From assembly GCA_002389665.1 (NCBI GenBank), contig DGNO01000002.1, positions 567,624 through 631,623 of the forward strand: DNA of 64,000 bases, written 5' to 3'. This document shows positions 36,463-45,865 of this stretch, piece by piece. The DNA is from Rhodobiaceae bacterium UBA4490 (GTDB taxonomy: Bacteria > Pseudomonadota > Alphaproteobacteria > Parvibaculales > Parvibaculaceae). How positions within the stretch are numbered: the stretch's first letter is position 1; every line of letters starts with the position of its first letter. Made by a program: the position numbers and the translations under genes. Below the pieces are notes generated by a model, which was not told the DNA's origin, made no database searches, and was given only the letters and a program-made list of their open reading frames with translations.

Positions 36463-37598
36463 GCGCCTCCTTCTTGGAGTGCCGAATGCACCACTGCGCC
36501 GTCTTTGGTCAGCAGCGTTCCGGTAATGATTTCATCTTCCCAATCGATGGCGAGCTGACCGCTCTCCTTATCGATAAGGGGGGTGAGGAAATTGACCAGG
36601 TTGCGCGCGTAAAGCGAGGACGCGTCGGCAGGCAGACGCCCGGCAACATTGGTATGGCCGACAAGCGTCACACCGTGCTTCTCGACGACTTTACCGGCTT
36701 CGGAAAGCGGGCAGTTGCCGCCCTGCTCCACCGCCAGATCGACGATGACGGAGCCCGGCTTCATGGACTGCACCATTTCCTCGGTCACGAGCACCGGCGC
36801 GGGACGCCCCGGAATGAGCGCCGTGGTAATGACGATGTCCTGCTTCTTGATGTGTTCGGCAATGAGCGCTGCCTGACGGCGCTTGTAATTTTCGCTCATT
36901 TCCTTGGCATAGCCGCCGGAGGTTTCACCGGTATCGCCTTCATCGGCCTCGACCATGATGAAGTCGGCGCCAAGGCTTTTCACCTGTTCGGCCACCGCGG
37001 CACGCACATCCGTCGCCGTGACGATGGCACCCATGCGCTTGGCCGTGGCAATGGCCTGGAGACCGGCAACACCGGCCCCGAAAACGAAAACGCGCGCAGG
37101 GGCGATCGTGCCCGCCGCCGTCATCATCATCGGCAGCGCCCGCCCGTATGTGGCGGCCGCATCGACCACGGCTTTATAGCCGGCCAGGTTCGACTGCGAG
37201 GACAGCACGTCCATGGACTGCGCACGCGTGATACGCGGCATGAATTCCATGGCAAAAGCGTTGATCCCGGCATCGGCATAGGCTTTCACCCGGTCCCGGT
37301 TCCCGTAAGGGTTCAGGATCGCCGCCACCATGGCGCCTTTCTTCATCTGGCCGAGTTCGCTGTCGCTGGGACCGCGCACCTTGAAGACGATATCGGCATC
37401 TTTCAGCGCATCGCCTGCCGAGTCGGCAATCGCCGCGCCGACATCCTTATAAGCATCGTCGGAAAAATTGGCATGGGCGCCCGCGCCGGTCTCCACCACC
37501 ACGTCGAGACCGAGGGACACGAGTTTCTTCACCGAATCGGGAGAAGCGGCAACGCGCGTTTCCCCGTCTTGGGTTTCTTTGGGTATTGCGAGTTTCAT
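36459..37598 (-). CDS. pntAA: NAD(P) transhydrogenase, alpha-1 subunit (NAD-binding)
   Basis: 379 residues, soluble domain I. Motifs: MKLAIPKETQDGETRVAASP, VFGAGVAGLQAIATAKRMG, ATDVRAAVAEQVKSLGADF, and the mobile-loop region near VGHTNVAGRLPADASSLYA. It binds NADH and passes hydride to PntB. The ATG at 37598 is the conserved start; the frame continues upstream to 37658 without family similarity. It is the first of three overlapping or abutting genes; the aa3-IV-like miniprotein lies 163 bp upstream. Confidence 0.95.
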   Translation of the reverse strand: MKLAIPKETQDGETRVAASPDSVKKLVSLGLDVVVETGAGAHANFSDDAYKDVGAAIADSAGDALKDADIVFKVRGPSDSELGQMKKGAMVAAILNPYGNRDRVKAYADAGINAFAMEFMPRITRAQSMDVLSSQSNLAGYKAVVDAAATYGRALPMMMTAAGTIAPARVFVFGAGVAGLQAIATAKRMGAIVTATDVRAAVAEQVKSLGADFIMVEADEGDTGETSGGYAKEMSENYKRRQAALIAEHIKKQDIVITTALIPGRPAPVLVTEEMVQSMKPGSVIVDLAVEQGGNCPLSEAGKVVEKHGVTLVGHTNVAGRLPADASSLYARNLVNFLTPLIDKESGQLAIDWEDEIITGTLLTKDGAVVHSALQEGGA

Positions 37599-37761
37599 GA
37601 GTGGTTCGCCTAGCCCTCTTTTCGCGCGGGGTCTGACACCCGCGCATTTGACTGACAAGCAGCGGTCCGCACCACTTGCTAATTGGAATTATTCTTAAAC
37701 AATCCGGAGCCTCAAATAGGCTCGAAACGCCGGATGACAAGAGCGAGCTGAACGGAAAAAA

Positions 37762-37911
37762 CTAGAGAAGCGTAATCGCCATCAGGATCAGCAGGACGGT
37801 CAGGGCAATCGTGCCGTATTTCGTCCCCTTCACGAACCCGTCATAGGTCCGCATATGTTCCTCGGCAGCCATTTCCTTGCTCCAGCCCGCCTGCGCGTTT
37901 TCTTGGGTCAT
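37762..37911 (-). CDS. aa3-type cytochrome c oxidase subunit IV-like miniprotein
   Basis: 49 residues, easily missed. It starts MTQENAQAGWSKEMAAEEHM, has RTYDGFVKGTKYG and then one membrane helix (TIALTVLLILMAITLL). The HMRTYDGFVKGTKYG core followed by a C-terminal helix is the hallmark of the bacterial aa3-type oxidase subunit IV family (PF07835). In Rhizobiales such a gene often stands just upstream of pntAA, as here. The other oxidase genes are not in the window, so it may assist oxidase or transhydrogenase assembly (inference). Confidence 0.8.
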   Translation of the reverse strand: MTQENAQAGWSKEMAAEEHMRTYDGFVKGTKYGTIALTVLLILMAITLL

Positions 37912-38059
37912 TTTGTGCCTCTAATGCTCACGCAATTCACATGTGCGCCGGACTATACCAGACGCCCCCCCGGCGGCAAGCATCGCCTCTGCGCAAAGCC
38001 TGCGCATAGGCGCACAAGCTTCCTAAGAGGCACGCCGGGCACGGAATAAAAGCCCGAAT

Positions 38060-39052
38060 TCAGGATTTACGGTGCGGGTGGGAATGATTCCAGTCCGCGA
38101 GCAGCGCCCGGAGAGCGGCCACGAAGGCCAAAGGCTGATCGAGCAGCACATGGTGGCGGGCCTGAGGGATTTCGATCACCGGGGCAGCCCGGCCGAGCAG
38201 CGAGAACATGTAATCCCCGATCTCTTCGGGCAGAAGCACGGAATATTCCCCGCGCATCACCGCGATGCGGCATTTCGTGGCCCGGAGCCGCTCGGCCGGA
38301 TCCCCGATGGAAAAACGCCGCCAGATGCGCGGATCGAATTTCCAGGTCCAGCCCCCTTCCACCTTTTTCAGGGAATGGCGGGCGACATATTCGGTAATGT
38401 AGAAATTCTCGCAAGGCTGCGGCGGGGCGAGGCGGAAGCGCCCCATCGCCTCTTCCAGCGTCGGATAGACCCGGTGCGGGCGAATCGTCCGGTTGGGCGG
38501 CCCGCCGGGCCTGTCCGGCGGATTGACGGGGCTGTCCACGATGACCGTGCCCGCCAGCCGCTCGCCGTATAGCGCCCCGGCAAGGATCGTCACGAAACCG
38601 CCGAAGGAATGGCCGACGATGATGGGCGGCTCTTCATTGTCGAAAAAGCCCGCATCCTCGCACACCGCCATCAGCTCTTCGGCATAGCTTTCCATCGAAT
38701 AATGGGAACGGAAGCCGCTGTCGCCCATGCCCGAAAGATCCATGGCGGCGACGGAATATTCCTTGGCAAGGAACGGCGCGATGAAGGACCACCAATAAGC
38801 ATGCGCCCCGTTGCCATGGACAAGCAGCAGGCCCGGCTTATCAGGATCGCCCCAATGCAGGTAATGGATGGGCGTGCCTTCCACATCCACCTTGCGGCTT
38901 TCCACCGGCGTCTCGACGGCGCGCTTGAACCATTCGGGCGGGGCCACCACGGTCGGGCCGATGGAATCGCCGGGCGCGAGCTCAAATTGACGCTGCTCGG
39001 CTTCCTGCTCGGCCACCAGCGGGCTTTTGGAAGGTTTTTCGGTGTCACTCAT
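38060..39052 (-). CDS. Alpha/beta-hydrolase (paralogue of the 58.0-kb gene)
   Basis: 330 residues. Hydrolase fold with the oxyanion HGNGAHAYWW, nucleophile elbow GHSFGGF, acid in the strand near MRGEYSVLLPEE and His in PQARHHVLLDQP. It shares many segments with the gene at 58036-59052 (HGNGAHA, GMGDSG, GHSFGGFVT, GWTWKFDP, LDQP), so the two are paralogues. The ATG at 39052 overlaps the thioesterase stop (TAATG), showing coupling. Substrate unknown; a lipid or acyl ester would suit the context. Confidence 0.82.
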   Translation of the reverse strand: MSDTEKPSKSPLVAEQEAEQRQFELAPGDSIGPTVVAPPEWFKRAVETPVESRKVDVEGTPIHYLHWGDPDKPGLLLVHGNGAHAYWWSFIAPFLAKEYSVAAMDLSGMGDSGFRSHYSMESYAEELMAVCEDAGFFDNEEPPIIVGHSFGGFVTILAGALYGERLAGTVIVDSPVNPPDRPGGPPNRTIRPHRVYPTLEEAMGRFRLAPPQPCENFYITEYVARHSLKKVEGGWTWKFDPRIWRRFSIGDPAERLRATKCRIAVMRGEYSVLLPEEIGDYMFSLLGRAAPVIEIPQARHHVLLDQPLAFVAALRALLADWNHSHPHRKS

Positions 39053-39489
39053 TATGGGCGCTCCCCAAGCGCCTTGAAGACGCCCGTTCCCGTCATGATG
39101 GTGCGGTCCCCGCACCATATCCGGCCTTTCACGGTGATGAAATCATCTTCATCGCCCGTGGCAATGCCCGTGCCTTCCACCCAGTCGCCGACTTTGGCCG
39201 CCGAGATGAAATCCGTCAAAAGCCGCACCGTCACCCAGTAGCGGTGATAAGCCATGGTCACCGCATGGCCGAAGGCGACATCGGCAAAGGCCATGAGCAT
39301 GCCGCCATGGCAATTGCCCATGCCGTTTGTGTGATGTTCCTGCACGAGAAAGGCGCGCCGGTAGGTGCCGTCTTCTTCGATACGCTCATAAAGCGGCCCG
39401 ATCTGACGCCCGAAGCCGCGGGTCCAGTTCATGGACTGGTAGCCTTCGGGAATAGGAACGGCATTTTCTTCCAGAAGATCGTCGGTCAT
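39052..39489 (-). CDS. PaaI-type hotdog thioesterase
   Basis: 145 residues. Hotdog-fold pattern with [19 protein letters not shown] and a later strand [20 protein letters not shown]. Family members hydrolyse acyl- or aryl-CoA thioesters. It is translationally coupled to the downstream alpha/beta-hydrolase, suggesting sequential action on an acyl compound (inference). Confidence 0.82.
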   Translation of the reverse strand: MTDDLLEENAVPIPEGYQSMNWTRGFGRQIGPLYERIEEDGTYRRAFLVQEHHTNGMGNCHGGMLMAFADVAFGHAVTMAYHRYWVTVRLLTDFISAAKVGDWVEGTGIATGDEDDFITVKGRIWCGDRTIMTGTGVFKALGERP

Positions 39490-39552
39490 GAGCGATACGC
39501 ACCCCTCTATCGCCCCGCCTCATCGGGCAGGCCGCTCAAACAGCGGGCGCCC

Positions 39553-40962
39553 TCAGGCAGCGGATGTAAGACCTGCCTTCTTTAGCGCGTGGGCTTGGCG
39601 CTTTTCAAGCTGGGTGACGTCGAAAGCGTCGATCGCCTCATTAAAGAGCTTATAGAAATTAAGCTCGGCGCCGAGATGCAGGAACACCCCGCCAAGCCCG
39701 ATCGCCGCCCTGTCCATGAAAACGAACTCGCGCGGCGGCGTCACCGGCCCGTGCTCTTTGAGCGCCTTATGAACGGCAAAGGCCTGGGCGCGGCCATATT
39801 CCCCCGGCGTCACCCCGTCGGCGATGGTGCGCACGCGGTCATCGAGGAGCGGGCCATAGATGAACCCCGCCCAGAGATTGAGAATATCGACGAGCTTGCG
39901 CGAGAGGTTTTTAAAGCCCCAGCGCTCATAGGCCGCGACTGCCCGGTCCGTGTCGTTCGTCTCCAGCGCCCGGTAAAGCTCGATCACCCCTTCGACGAAG
40001 GAAGGCGGAAATTTCCGGATGCAGCCGAAATCGAGAAGATTGATCCCGCAATCCTCCCGCACCGTGTAATTGCCAAGATGCGGATCCCCGTGAATGACGC
40101 CGTAGCGGCTGAAGGGATGCCACCAGGCAACGAACATGGCAGAAGCAATGGCGTTGCGCCGCTCGAGCGTGTCTTCCTTGAAGGAGAGAAGCGGCTTGCC
40201 TTCGAGCCAGCTCATCGTCAAAAGCCGCTTGGTGGAAAGCTCGGGCAGCACATCCGGCACCTCGATGCGCGGCTCGTCCGAGAGCATATCGCGGTAAAGC
40301 GCGATGTGCCTTGCTTCCAGATCGTAGTCCAGCTCTTCGCGCAGGCGCTCGCCGATCTCCTCGGCAATCTCGCGCGGATCGATCGCCGGATCGAGCCGGC
40401 GGTAAAGCGAGAAGATGAAATCGAGCTGTTTCAAATCCGCATTCACCGCCGATTGCATGTCCGGATATTGCAGTTTGCAGGCAAGGGCCGTGCCCTCCAG
40501 CGAGCGGGCTTTGTGCACCTGGCCGAGCGAAGCGGCAGCGGCCGCTTCCTTTTCGAACTCGGCAAATCTCTTCTGCCAGCCCGCGCCGAGCTCGGCCATC
40601 ATGCGCCGTTTGACGAAAAGCCAGCCCATGGGCGGGGCGGCGGATTGGAGCTGCACCAGTTCCTCGGCATATTCGGCCGGCAGCGCTTCGGGGATCGTCG
40701 CCATCATCTGGGCGACTTTCATGATCGGGCCCTTCAGCCCGCCCAGCGCCGCGGCAAGCTCGCGCGCATTCTTGTCGCTGTCGACATCGAACCCGAAAAA
40801 CCGCTGGCCGGCATATTTTGCGGCGAAACCGCCAACACCCGCGCCCACCCGGGCATAGCGGGACATGCGCCCGGAAAGCCGGTTGCTCTCTTTGTCGCGA
40901 ACAGACTTGGCTTTCTCGCGGGCAGGTTTGTCTTTGCCCCGCGGCGGCTTTTCCTCGCTCAA
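39553..40962 (-). CDS. ABC1/UbiB-like atypical kinase
   Basis: 469 residues of the ABC1/ADCK/UbiB family. Motifs are IMKVAQMMATIPEALP (KxGQ-like), AAAASLGQVHKA (Ala-rich loop), ELDYDLEARH, VIHGDPHLGNY and LLDFGCIRKF. These atypical kinases or ATPases support ubiquinone synthesis or lipid handling. The predicted start is TTG at 40962, overlapping the pepF stop as TTGA, with GGAGG 6 bp upstream. The first 35 residues are highly charged. No membrane helices are obvious at the C terminus, unlike classic UbiB, so it is an ABC1 relative and not necessarily UbiB. Confidence 0.85.
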   Translation of the reverse strand: MSEEKPPRGKDKPAREKAKSVRDKESNRLSGRMSRYARVGAGVGGFAAKYAGQRFFGFDVDSDKNARELAAALGGLKGPIMKVAQMMATIPEALPAEYAEELVQLQSAAPPMGWLFVKRRMMAELGAGWQKRFAEFEKEAAAAASLGQVHKARSLEGTALACKLQYPDMQSAVNADLKQLDFIFSLYRRLDPAIDPREIAEEIGERLREELDYDLEARHIALYRDMLSDEPRIEVPDVLPELSTKRLLTMSWLEGKPLLSFKEDTLERRNAIASAMFVAWWHPFSRYGVIHGDPHLGNYTVREDCGINLLDFGCIRKFPPSFVEGVIELYRALETNDTDRAVAAYERWGFKNLSRKLVDILNLWAGFIYGPLLDDRVRTIADGVTPGEYGRAQAFAVHKALKEHGPVTPPREFVFMDRAAIGLGGVFLHLGAELNFYKLFNEAIDAFDVTQLEKRQAHALKKAGLTSAA

Positions 40963-42797
40963 AGGTCGGCCTCCAATTCGTCGATGAGACCGCGGATGAC
41001 CGAAAGCCCCTTGTCCCAGAACGCCGGGTCGGACGCATCGAGGCCGAAGGGGGCAAGCAGCTCCTTATGGCGCAGCGTGCCGCCCGCGCGCAGCACATCG
41101 AAATATTTCTGCGCAAAGCCGTCAGGCGTGGCCTCGTAAGCGGCATAAAGCGAATTTACGAGGCACTCCCCGAAGGCATAGGCATAGACATAAAAAGGCG
41201 CATGGATGAAATGCGGGATATAGCACCAGAAGGTCTGATATTCCGCATCAAGATGAATGGCGGGGCCTAAACTTTCCCCCTGCACCTCCATCCAGATCCT
41301 GCCCAGATCCTCCGATGTCAGCTCACCGCCGCGCCGCGCTTCATGCACCCGCCGCTCGAACGTGTAAAACGCGATCTGCCGGATCGCCGTGTTGATCATG
41401 TCTTCGATCTTGGAGGCAAGCAGCACCCGGCGCTGGGACGCGTCCTTGGCATTTGCAAGGAGCCTGCGGAACGTCAGCATCTCGCCGAAGACGCTTGCCG
41501 TTTCGGCCAAAGTCAGCGGCGTGTCGGAAAGAAGCGGGCCTTGATCCGCGGCGAGCACCTGGTGCACGCCGTGGCCAAGCTCATGGGCAAGCGTCATGAC
41601 ATCGCGCGGGCGGCCCATATAGTTCAAAAGCACGAAAGGATGCGCGCTCGGCACCGTGGGGTGGGAAAAAGCGCCCGGCGCCTTGCCCCGGCGGGCGGGC
41701 GCATGGATCCATTGGCGCTCGAAAAACTCCCCGGCAAGGCGGGCCATTTCCGGATCGAACCCTTCATAGGCGCTCAGCACCGTCTCGCGCGCCTCGTCCC
41801 AGGAAACGAGCTTGTTGTCGTCTTCGGGCAGCGGCGCATTGCGGTCCCAGAAATTCAGCCGCTCCTTGCCCATCCATTTGGCTTTCAGCGCATAGTAGCG
41901 ATGCGAAATATCAGAATAAGAGGCCTGCACCGCGCTTTGCAGCGCATCGACCACCGGCGCTTCCACGCGGTTCGCCACGTGGCGGGACATGGCGACATCT
42001 TCAAAGCCGCGCCAGCGGTCCTCGATTTCCTTGTCCTTAGCGAGCGTATTGGTGATCAGCGTATAAAGCGGCACTTCCTCGGCGAAACTCGCGGCAATCG
42101 CCTTACCCGCCTTCTCGCGCAGTTTCTCATCGGGCTCGGAAAGCTTATCAAGCGCCTCGTTGAGCGAGACTTTTTCGCCGTCGAGCTCGACACGCAGCCG
42201 CGCCATGCTTTCATCGAAAAGCCGGTTCCAGGCCGCTCGCCCCGTCACCGATTTTTCGGTTAGGAGGCGCTCCATATCCGCAGCAAGCTCATAAGGCCGC
42301 TCGAGCGCCAGATCGCGCAGGAAGGGACGGTAGCGGGCAAGGCGCGGCTCGCGCGCGCAGAGCACCGCGAGCTTTTCTTCCTCAATGGCATTCAGCTCCA
42401 ACGTGAAGAAGAGGAGCTTTGCCGCCATGTCCGAGCTCCAGCCCTGAATATCGGCATAGAGCTTGGCATGGGCGGGAATGGTCGAATCTTCGGCATAAAG
42501 CAGTGAGGCATAAGAGCCGAGCCGCCCGGCCTTGTCCTGCAGGGCATCGAAAGCCTCGATCGCCTCGGCCAGCGCCAGCGCGTCCCCTGCTTCGGCAAGG
42601 GCCCCGAGCTTCGTTTCATAGCGCTCTGCAAAGCGCGCGGCCTCTTCAAGCGCGGCCTTGCGGTCGGCGGCGATCCGCGCATCGTCCGGGCCTTTATAGA
42701 AGACGGAGAGGTCCCATTGCGGCAGCTCGCCCAGCGCCTTGGCGCCGCTTTCGGCTTTATCGAAGCGTGGGCTGGTCGATGCATCGCGCCGTCTCAT
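40959..42797 (-). CDS. pepF: M3-family oligoendopeptidase (PepF-like)
   Basis: 612-residue zinc metallopeptidase. The active site HELGH is at 405-409, with the third ligand in the following helix (LAETASVFGEML), and the family block HLDAEYQTFWCYIPHF near the C terminus. Cytoplasmic cleavage of peptides of about 7-17 residues is the known family activity. The stop overlaps the ABC1 gene start. The start at 42797 gives an Arg-rich lead; a later start is possible. Confidence 0.9.
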   Translation of the reverse strand: MRRRDASTSPRFDKAESGAKALGELPQWDLSVFYKGPDDARIAADRKAALEEAARFAERYETKLGALAEAGDALALAEAIEAFDALQDKAGRLGSYASLLYAEDSTIPAHAKLYADIQGWSSDMAAKLLFFTLELNAIEEEKLAVLCAREPRLARYRPFLRDLALERPYELAADMERLLTEKSVTGRAAWNRLFDESMARLRVELDGEKVSLNEALDKLSEPDEKLREKAGKAIAASFAEEVPLYTLITNTLAKDKEIEDRWRGFEDVAMSRHVANRVEAPVVDALQSAVQASYSDISHRYYALKAKWMGKERLNFWDRNAPLPEDDNKLVSWDEARETVLSAYEGFDPEMARLAGEFFERQWIHAPARRGKAPGAFSHPTVPSAHPFVLLNYMGRPRDVMTLAHELGHGVHQVLAADQGPLLSDTPLTLAETASVFGEMLTFRRLLANAKDASQRRVLLASKIEDMINTAIRQIAFYTFERRVHEARRGGELTSEDLGRIWMEVQGESLGPAIHLDAEYQTFWCYIPHFIHAPFYVYAYAFGECLVNSLYAAYEATPDGFAQKYFDVLRAGGTLRHKELLAPFGLDASDPAFWDKGLSVIRGLIDELEADL

Positions 42798-42911
42798 ACA
42801 AGGCTCCTTTGCCGGGAATTTTCCGATCCCTTCAATATCGGCCTCAGGGCCCCGCGATCAATGGGGCGGGCGGCCAAAAGCGATACCCCTCTCCCATTCG
42901 GGGGAAATGCT

Positions 42912-42946
42912 GAAAAAAGAAAAGCCCCGGCGTTGCCGCCGGGGCT
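42912..42946 (-). terminator. Intrinsic terminator after OmpA lipoprotein
   Basis: Minus strand: AGCCCCGGCG, loop GCAA, CGCCGGGGCT, then TTTCTTTTTT. It ends the lipoprotein transcript before pepF. Confidence 0.9.
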
Positions 42947-42986
42947 GATCTCTTCGTCTTTAAGGCGATGCCTTAAAGGCGCTGGC

Positions 42987-43829
42987 TTACTCGGCCGTCA
43001 CAACCGCGCGGCGGTTGAGCGGTTCGCGCACACCGTCGCCGGTCTGCACAGCCAGGTTCGATTCACCGTAGGTGCCGGTCGTGCCGACCGAAGCGCCCTG
43101 GGCGCTCAGAGCACCGGCAACGGCGTCAGCACGGCGCTGACCCAGAGCCTGGTTGTAAGCGGACGAACCGGACGTATCGGTGTAACCCGAAACGTTCAGC
43201 GTCTTGCTGCCGGCAACATTGGCGATTTCTTCCACAACAGCCTGAGCTTCGGCCGTCAGGTTCGACTTGTCGAAGCCGAAGTAAATCGTCCACGGGCCAA
43301 CCGGTGCAGCTTCACATTCGGTCAGAGCTTCGAAGAAAGCTGCTTTTTCAGCTTCCACACGCTCCGGCTGAACGGGGCCGCCGGGGCCGCCGAACCATGC
43401 GCCGCCTTCACCCAGGTCGTTGTCGCTGGCCTGTTCGACCCAGCCGTCATAGTGACGCTGAGCTTTGGCGCAAGCGCAAGCCTGATCGCCTTCGCGGCCG
43501 CCATTGTCCAGTGCTGCCATCAGGCGGGCACGGGCATCCTGCAGCTCGCCGAGGTCGCTCGGCAGAACGGCATGGTTGGCCGGATCATAGGGCAGTACCG
43601 TTTCGCCGGCCTGGGCAGCGCGGCCCTTCGCGACGATCTTGGCAGTATCGACCCAGTTGCAGTCCACATAAGCTTCCGACGTTGCACGGTCTTGGTATTC
43701 GCGCGCGAGGCAGGCATTGAAGTCGTTACCCGAAATCTCGTCGTCCAAATACGATTCCGCAGTCCAGGTGCCGCACGCAGCCAGCCCCAGGAACGCAGTT
43801 ACCGCAATTAGCCGGGATAGAATGTTCAT
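42987..43829 (-). CDS. OmpA-family outer-membrane lipoprotein
   Basis: 280 residues. A lipoprotein signal ends FLGLAACG with Cys19 as the lipidated residue. The middle 150 residues are helical and Ala-rich with no known domain; the C-terminal OmpA domain has YFGFDKSNLTAEAQAVV, VSGYTDTSGSSAYNQALGQR and ending LNRRAVVTAE. It should tie the outer membrane to peptidoglycan. GGAGATTGGG precedes the ATG at 43829. Codon choice is more uniform than neighbours, consistent with high expression (impression only). Confidence 0.88.
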   Translation of the reverse strand: MNILSRLIAVTAFLGLAACGTWTAESYLDDEISGNDFNACLAREYQDRATSEAYVDCNWVDTAKIVAKGRAAQAGETVLPYDPANHAVLPSDLGELQDARARLMAALDNGGREGDQACACAKAQRHYDGWVEQASDNDLGEGGAWFGGPGGPVQPERVEAEKAAFFEALTECEAAPVGPWTIYFGFDKSNLTAEAQAVVEEIANVAGSKTLNVSGYTDTSGSSAYNQALGQRRADAVAGALSAQGASVGTTGTYGESNLAVQTGDGVREPLNRRAVVTAE

Positions 43830-44255
43830 CCCAATCTCCGTCATTTTTTGATCTACCCCCCGTGTTTAAGAGACGGGTGGCCCGGACCCCACCGGTTCGC
43901 AGTCAACCGGTTTTGCATGAATATTATGGATGACACGGAAGACCCGCGGTCTTCAAGCCATATCGAGGATTTTAGTCTCTTTTCAGCTACAAGAGTCACT
44001 TGACCGCAACACCCGTATTCCAAGGAAATCTCTAGCTTTTCTGCGCTTTGCCATGGTAACGCGCAAATTAACGATAAGTTTCCTTATCGTGCCTTCCCGG
44101 CACAAAACTCTTCCCGCCTTAAACCGGCCTTTACCACTTGCGCGCCACCATGCCCCGGAAATTGACGCGGCGCGCCTGCCCGCCTTGCTCTTTCGGTATT
44201 CAAGCCGGCCGGGCGGCAAAAGCGGGCGCATAAAGGTTCTGTTGGGGACAAAGGC
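43830..44255. other. Intergenic region between OmpA lipoprotein and response regulator
   Basis: 426 bp between divergent genes; no credible protein gene. It contains three perfect inverted repeats: ACCGGTT/AACCGGT (43891-43911, 7-bp spacer), GAAGACC/GGTCTTC (43938-43954) and ACGATAAG/CTTATCGT (44071-44090, 4-bp spacer). The first lies about 62 bp upstream of the lipoprotein start and the last about 165 bp upstream of the regulator start. I see no sigma-54 -24/-12 element. Confidence 0.6.
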
Positions 44256-45746
44256 ATGGCTCAGACGATTCTCGTCGTCGATGACGATCCGGCACAGCGG
44301 CGGATTCTCGAAGAAGTAGTAAAACGCGACGGCTACCGGACGCTCACGGCCGAAAGCGGCACCGAGGCCATGGAGATCATGGGCGGCATTCACGCCAAAG
44401 ACATCTCCATGATGATTCTCGATCTCGTCATGCCCGGCATGGACGGGATGGAAGTGCTAGAGGCCCTGCGCCCGCAGCACCCGGCCCTGCCCGTTATCGT
44501 GCTCACCGCCCATGGCGGTATCGAGACGGTGGTGAAAGCCATGCGCGCGGGCGCCGACGATTTCGTCGTCAAACCCGTCAGCCCCGAGCGCCTGCATGTC
44601 TCCATCCGCAATGCGCTGAAAGTCACCGCGCTTACCGGCGAGATCAACCGGCTGCAGAAAAAGGCGCAAGGCCAGCTCACCTTCGACGATATCATTGCCG
44701 GCGCGCCCTCCATGGGCAACGCGCTGAAGCTCGGCCGCCGTGCCGCCCAGTCCAACATCCCCGTTCTCATCGAAGGGGAAAGCGGTGTGGGCAAGGAAGT
44801 CTTCGCCCGCGCCATTCAGGGCGAGAGCGACCGCGCGGGCCGGCCCTTCGTGACCGTCAACTGCGGCGCGATCCCGGAAAACCTGATCGAGAGCATTCTC
44901 TTCGGCCATGAGAAAGGCGCTTTTACCGGCGCCAGCGAAAAACACGCCGGTAAATTCGTGGAAGCGAATGGCGGCACGCTCTTTCTCGACGAGATCGGCG
45001 AACTGCCTCTAGATATGCAGGTAAAACTGCTGCGCGCCATTCAGGAAGGCGAGGTCGATCCCATCGGCGCGAAGAAGCCGGTGAAAGTGGATATCCGTCT
45101 CATCTCGGCGACAAACCGCGACATGATCGAAATGGTCAAGCAGGGCCATTTCCGTGAAGACCTTTACTACCGGCTCAACGTTTTTCCGATCAACATCCCC
45201 CCCTTGCGCGAGCGGCGGGAGGATCTGGGCGAGCTTGTCTCGCATTTCGTCAGCCGCCTGGCCGCCGAAGAAGGCAAGAACATCGCCGCCGTCTCGCAAG
45301 ACGCCATGCAGATGCTCAATGCCTATGACTGGCCGGGCAATGTGCGCCAGCTGGAAAACACCATCTTCCGCGCCATCGTGCTGGCGGACGGGGCCGAACT
45401 GACGATTGCCGATTTCCCGCAAATCGCCTCGCAGCTCGACGGGTTCGATGCGACCCCGCCCGCGCCCGCCGAAACGCCCATGCCCGTCATGCAAGGCGCG
45501 GCAGCAAGCGGCGGCTTCCGTCAGACGCTCACCGACTTTGCCATGTCCAACATTTCCGATGGCGTCTCCGTCATGGACGAGCAGGGCAACATGCGCCGTC
45601 TGGAAGACGTGGAGGCAGATCTCATCCGCCTCGCCATCGACAAATATAAAGGCCACATGTCCGAAGTCGCCCGGCGGCTCGGCATCGGCCGCTCGACGCT
45701 TTACCGCAAGGTCCGCGATCTCGGCCTTGATGTGAGGGGTGAATAG
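44256..45746 (+). CDS. Sigma-54-dependent response regulator (NtrC/AtoC type)
   Basis: 496 residues in three parts. Receiver domain at 1-125 with acidic pocket Asp9-11, phosphorylation Asp56 (ILDLVMPGMDG) and KPVSP. AAA+ domain at about 145-380 with Walker A GESGVGKE, the sigma-54-contacting GAFTGA loop, Walker B LFLDEIGEL and the sensor RLNVFPI. A C-terminal Fis-type HTH (VARRLGIGRSTLYRKVRDL) follows a linker. All parts are intact, so it should activate sigma-54 promoters when phosphorylated. No sensor kinase lies in the window, so its partner and targets are unknown. Confidence 0.93.
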   Translation: MAQTILVVDDDPAQRRILEEVVKRDGYRTLTAESGTEAMEIMGGIHAKDISMMILDLVMPGMDGMEVLEALRPQHPALPVIVLTAHGGIETVVKAMRAGADDFVVKPVSPERLHVSIRNALKVTALTGEINRLQKKAQGQLTFDDIIAGAPSMGNALKLGRRAAQSNIPVLIEGESGVGKEVFARAIQGESDRAGRPFVTVNCGAIPENLIESILFGHEKGAFTGASEKHAGKFVEANGGTLFLDEIGELPLDMQVKLLRAIQEGEVDPIGAKKPVKVDIRLISATNRDMIEMVKQGHFREDLYYRLNVFPINIPPLRERREDLGELVSHFVSRLAAEEGKNIAAVSQDAMQMLNAYDWPGNVRQLENTIFRAIVLADGAELTIADFPQIASQLDGFDATPPAPAETPMPVMQGAAASGGFRQTLTDFAMSNISDGVSVMDEQGNMRRLEDVEADLIRLAIDKYKGHMSEVARRLGIGRSTLYRKVRDLGLDVRGE

Positions 45747-45776
45747 TCTCACGGACTATCCGAACCGGGGGAATGC

Positions 45777-45806
45777 AAAGGGGCGCCGCAAGCGGCGCCC
45801 CTTTCT
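45777..45806 (+). terminator. Intrinsic terminator after response regulator
   Basis: AAAGGGGCGCCG (45777-45788), loop CAAG, CGGCGCCCCTTT (45793-45804). The stem is strong with a short T-run. Confidence 0.82.
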
Positions 45807-45865
45807 ACTGGCGGCCTTCGCTGGGGACGTCGGCTGCCAGCAATCAAATTCAGGAGCAGTCAAAC

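Noticed and set aside
40959-40962. Frameshift between pepF and the ABC1 gene
   Set aside because: The 4-bp overlap is a normal TTGA stop/start coupling; both proteins have full length and their own motifs.
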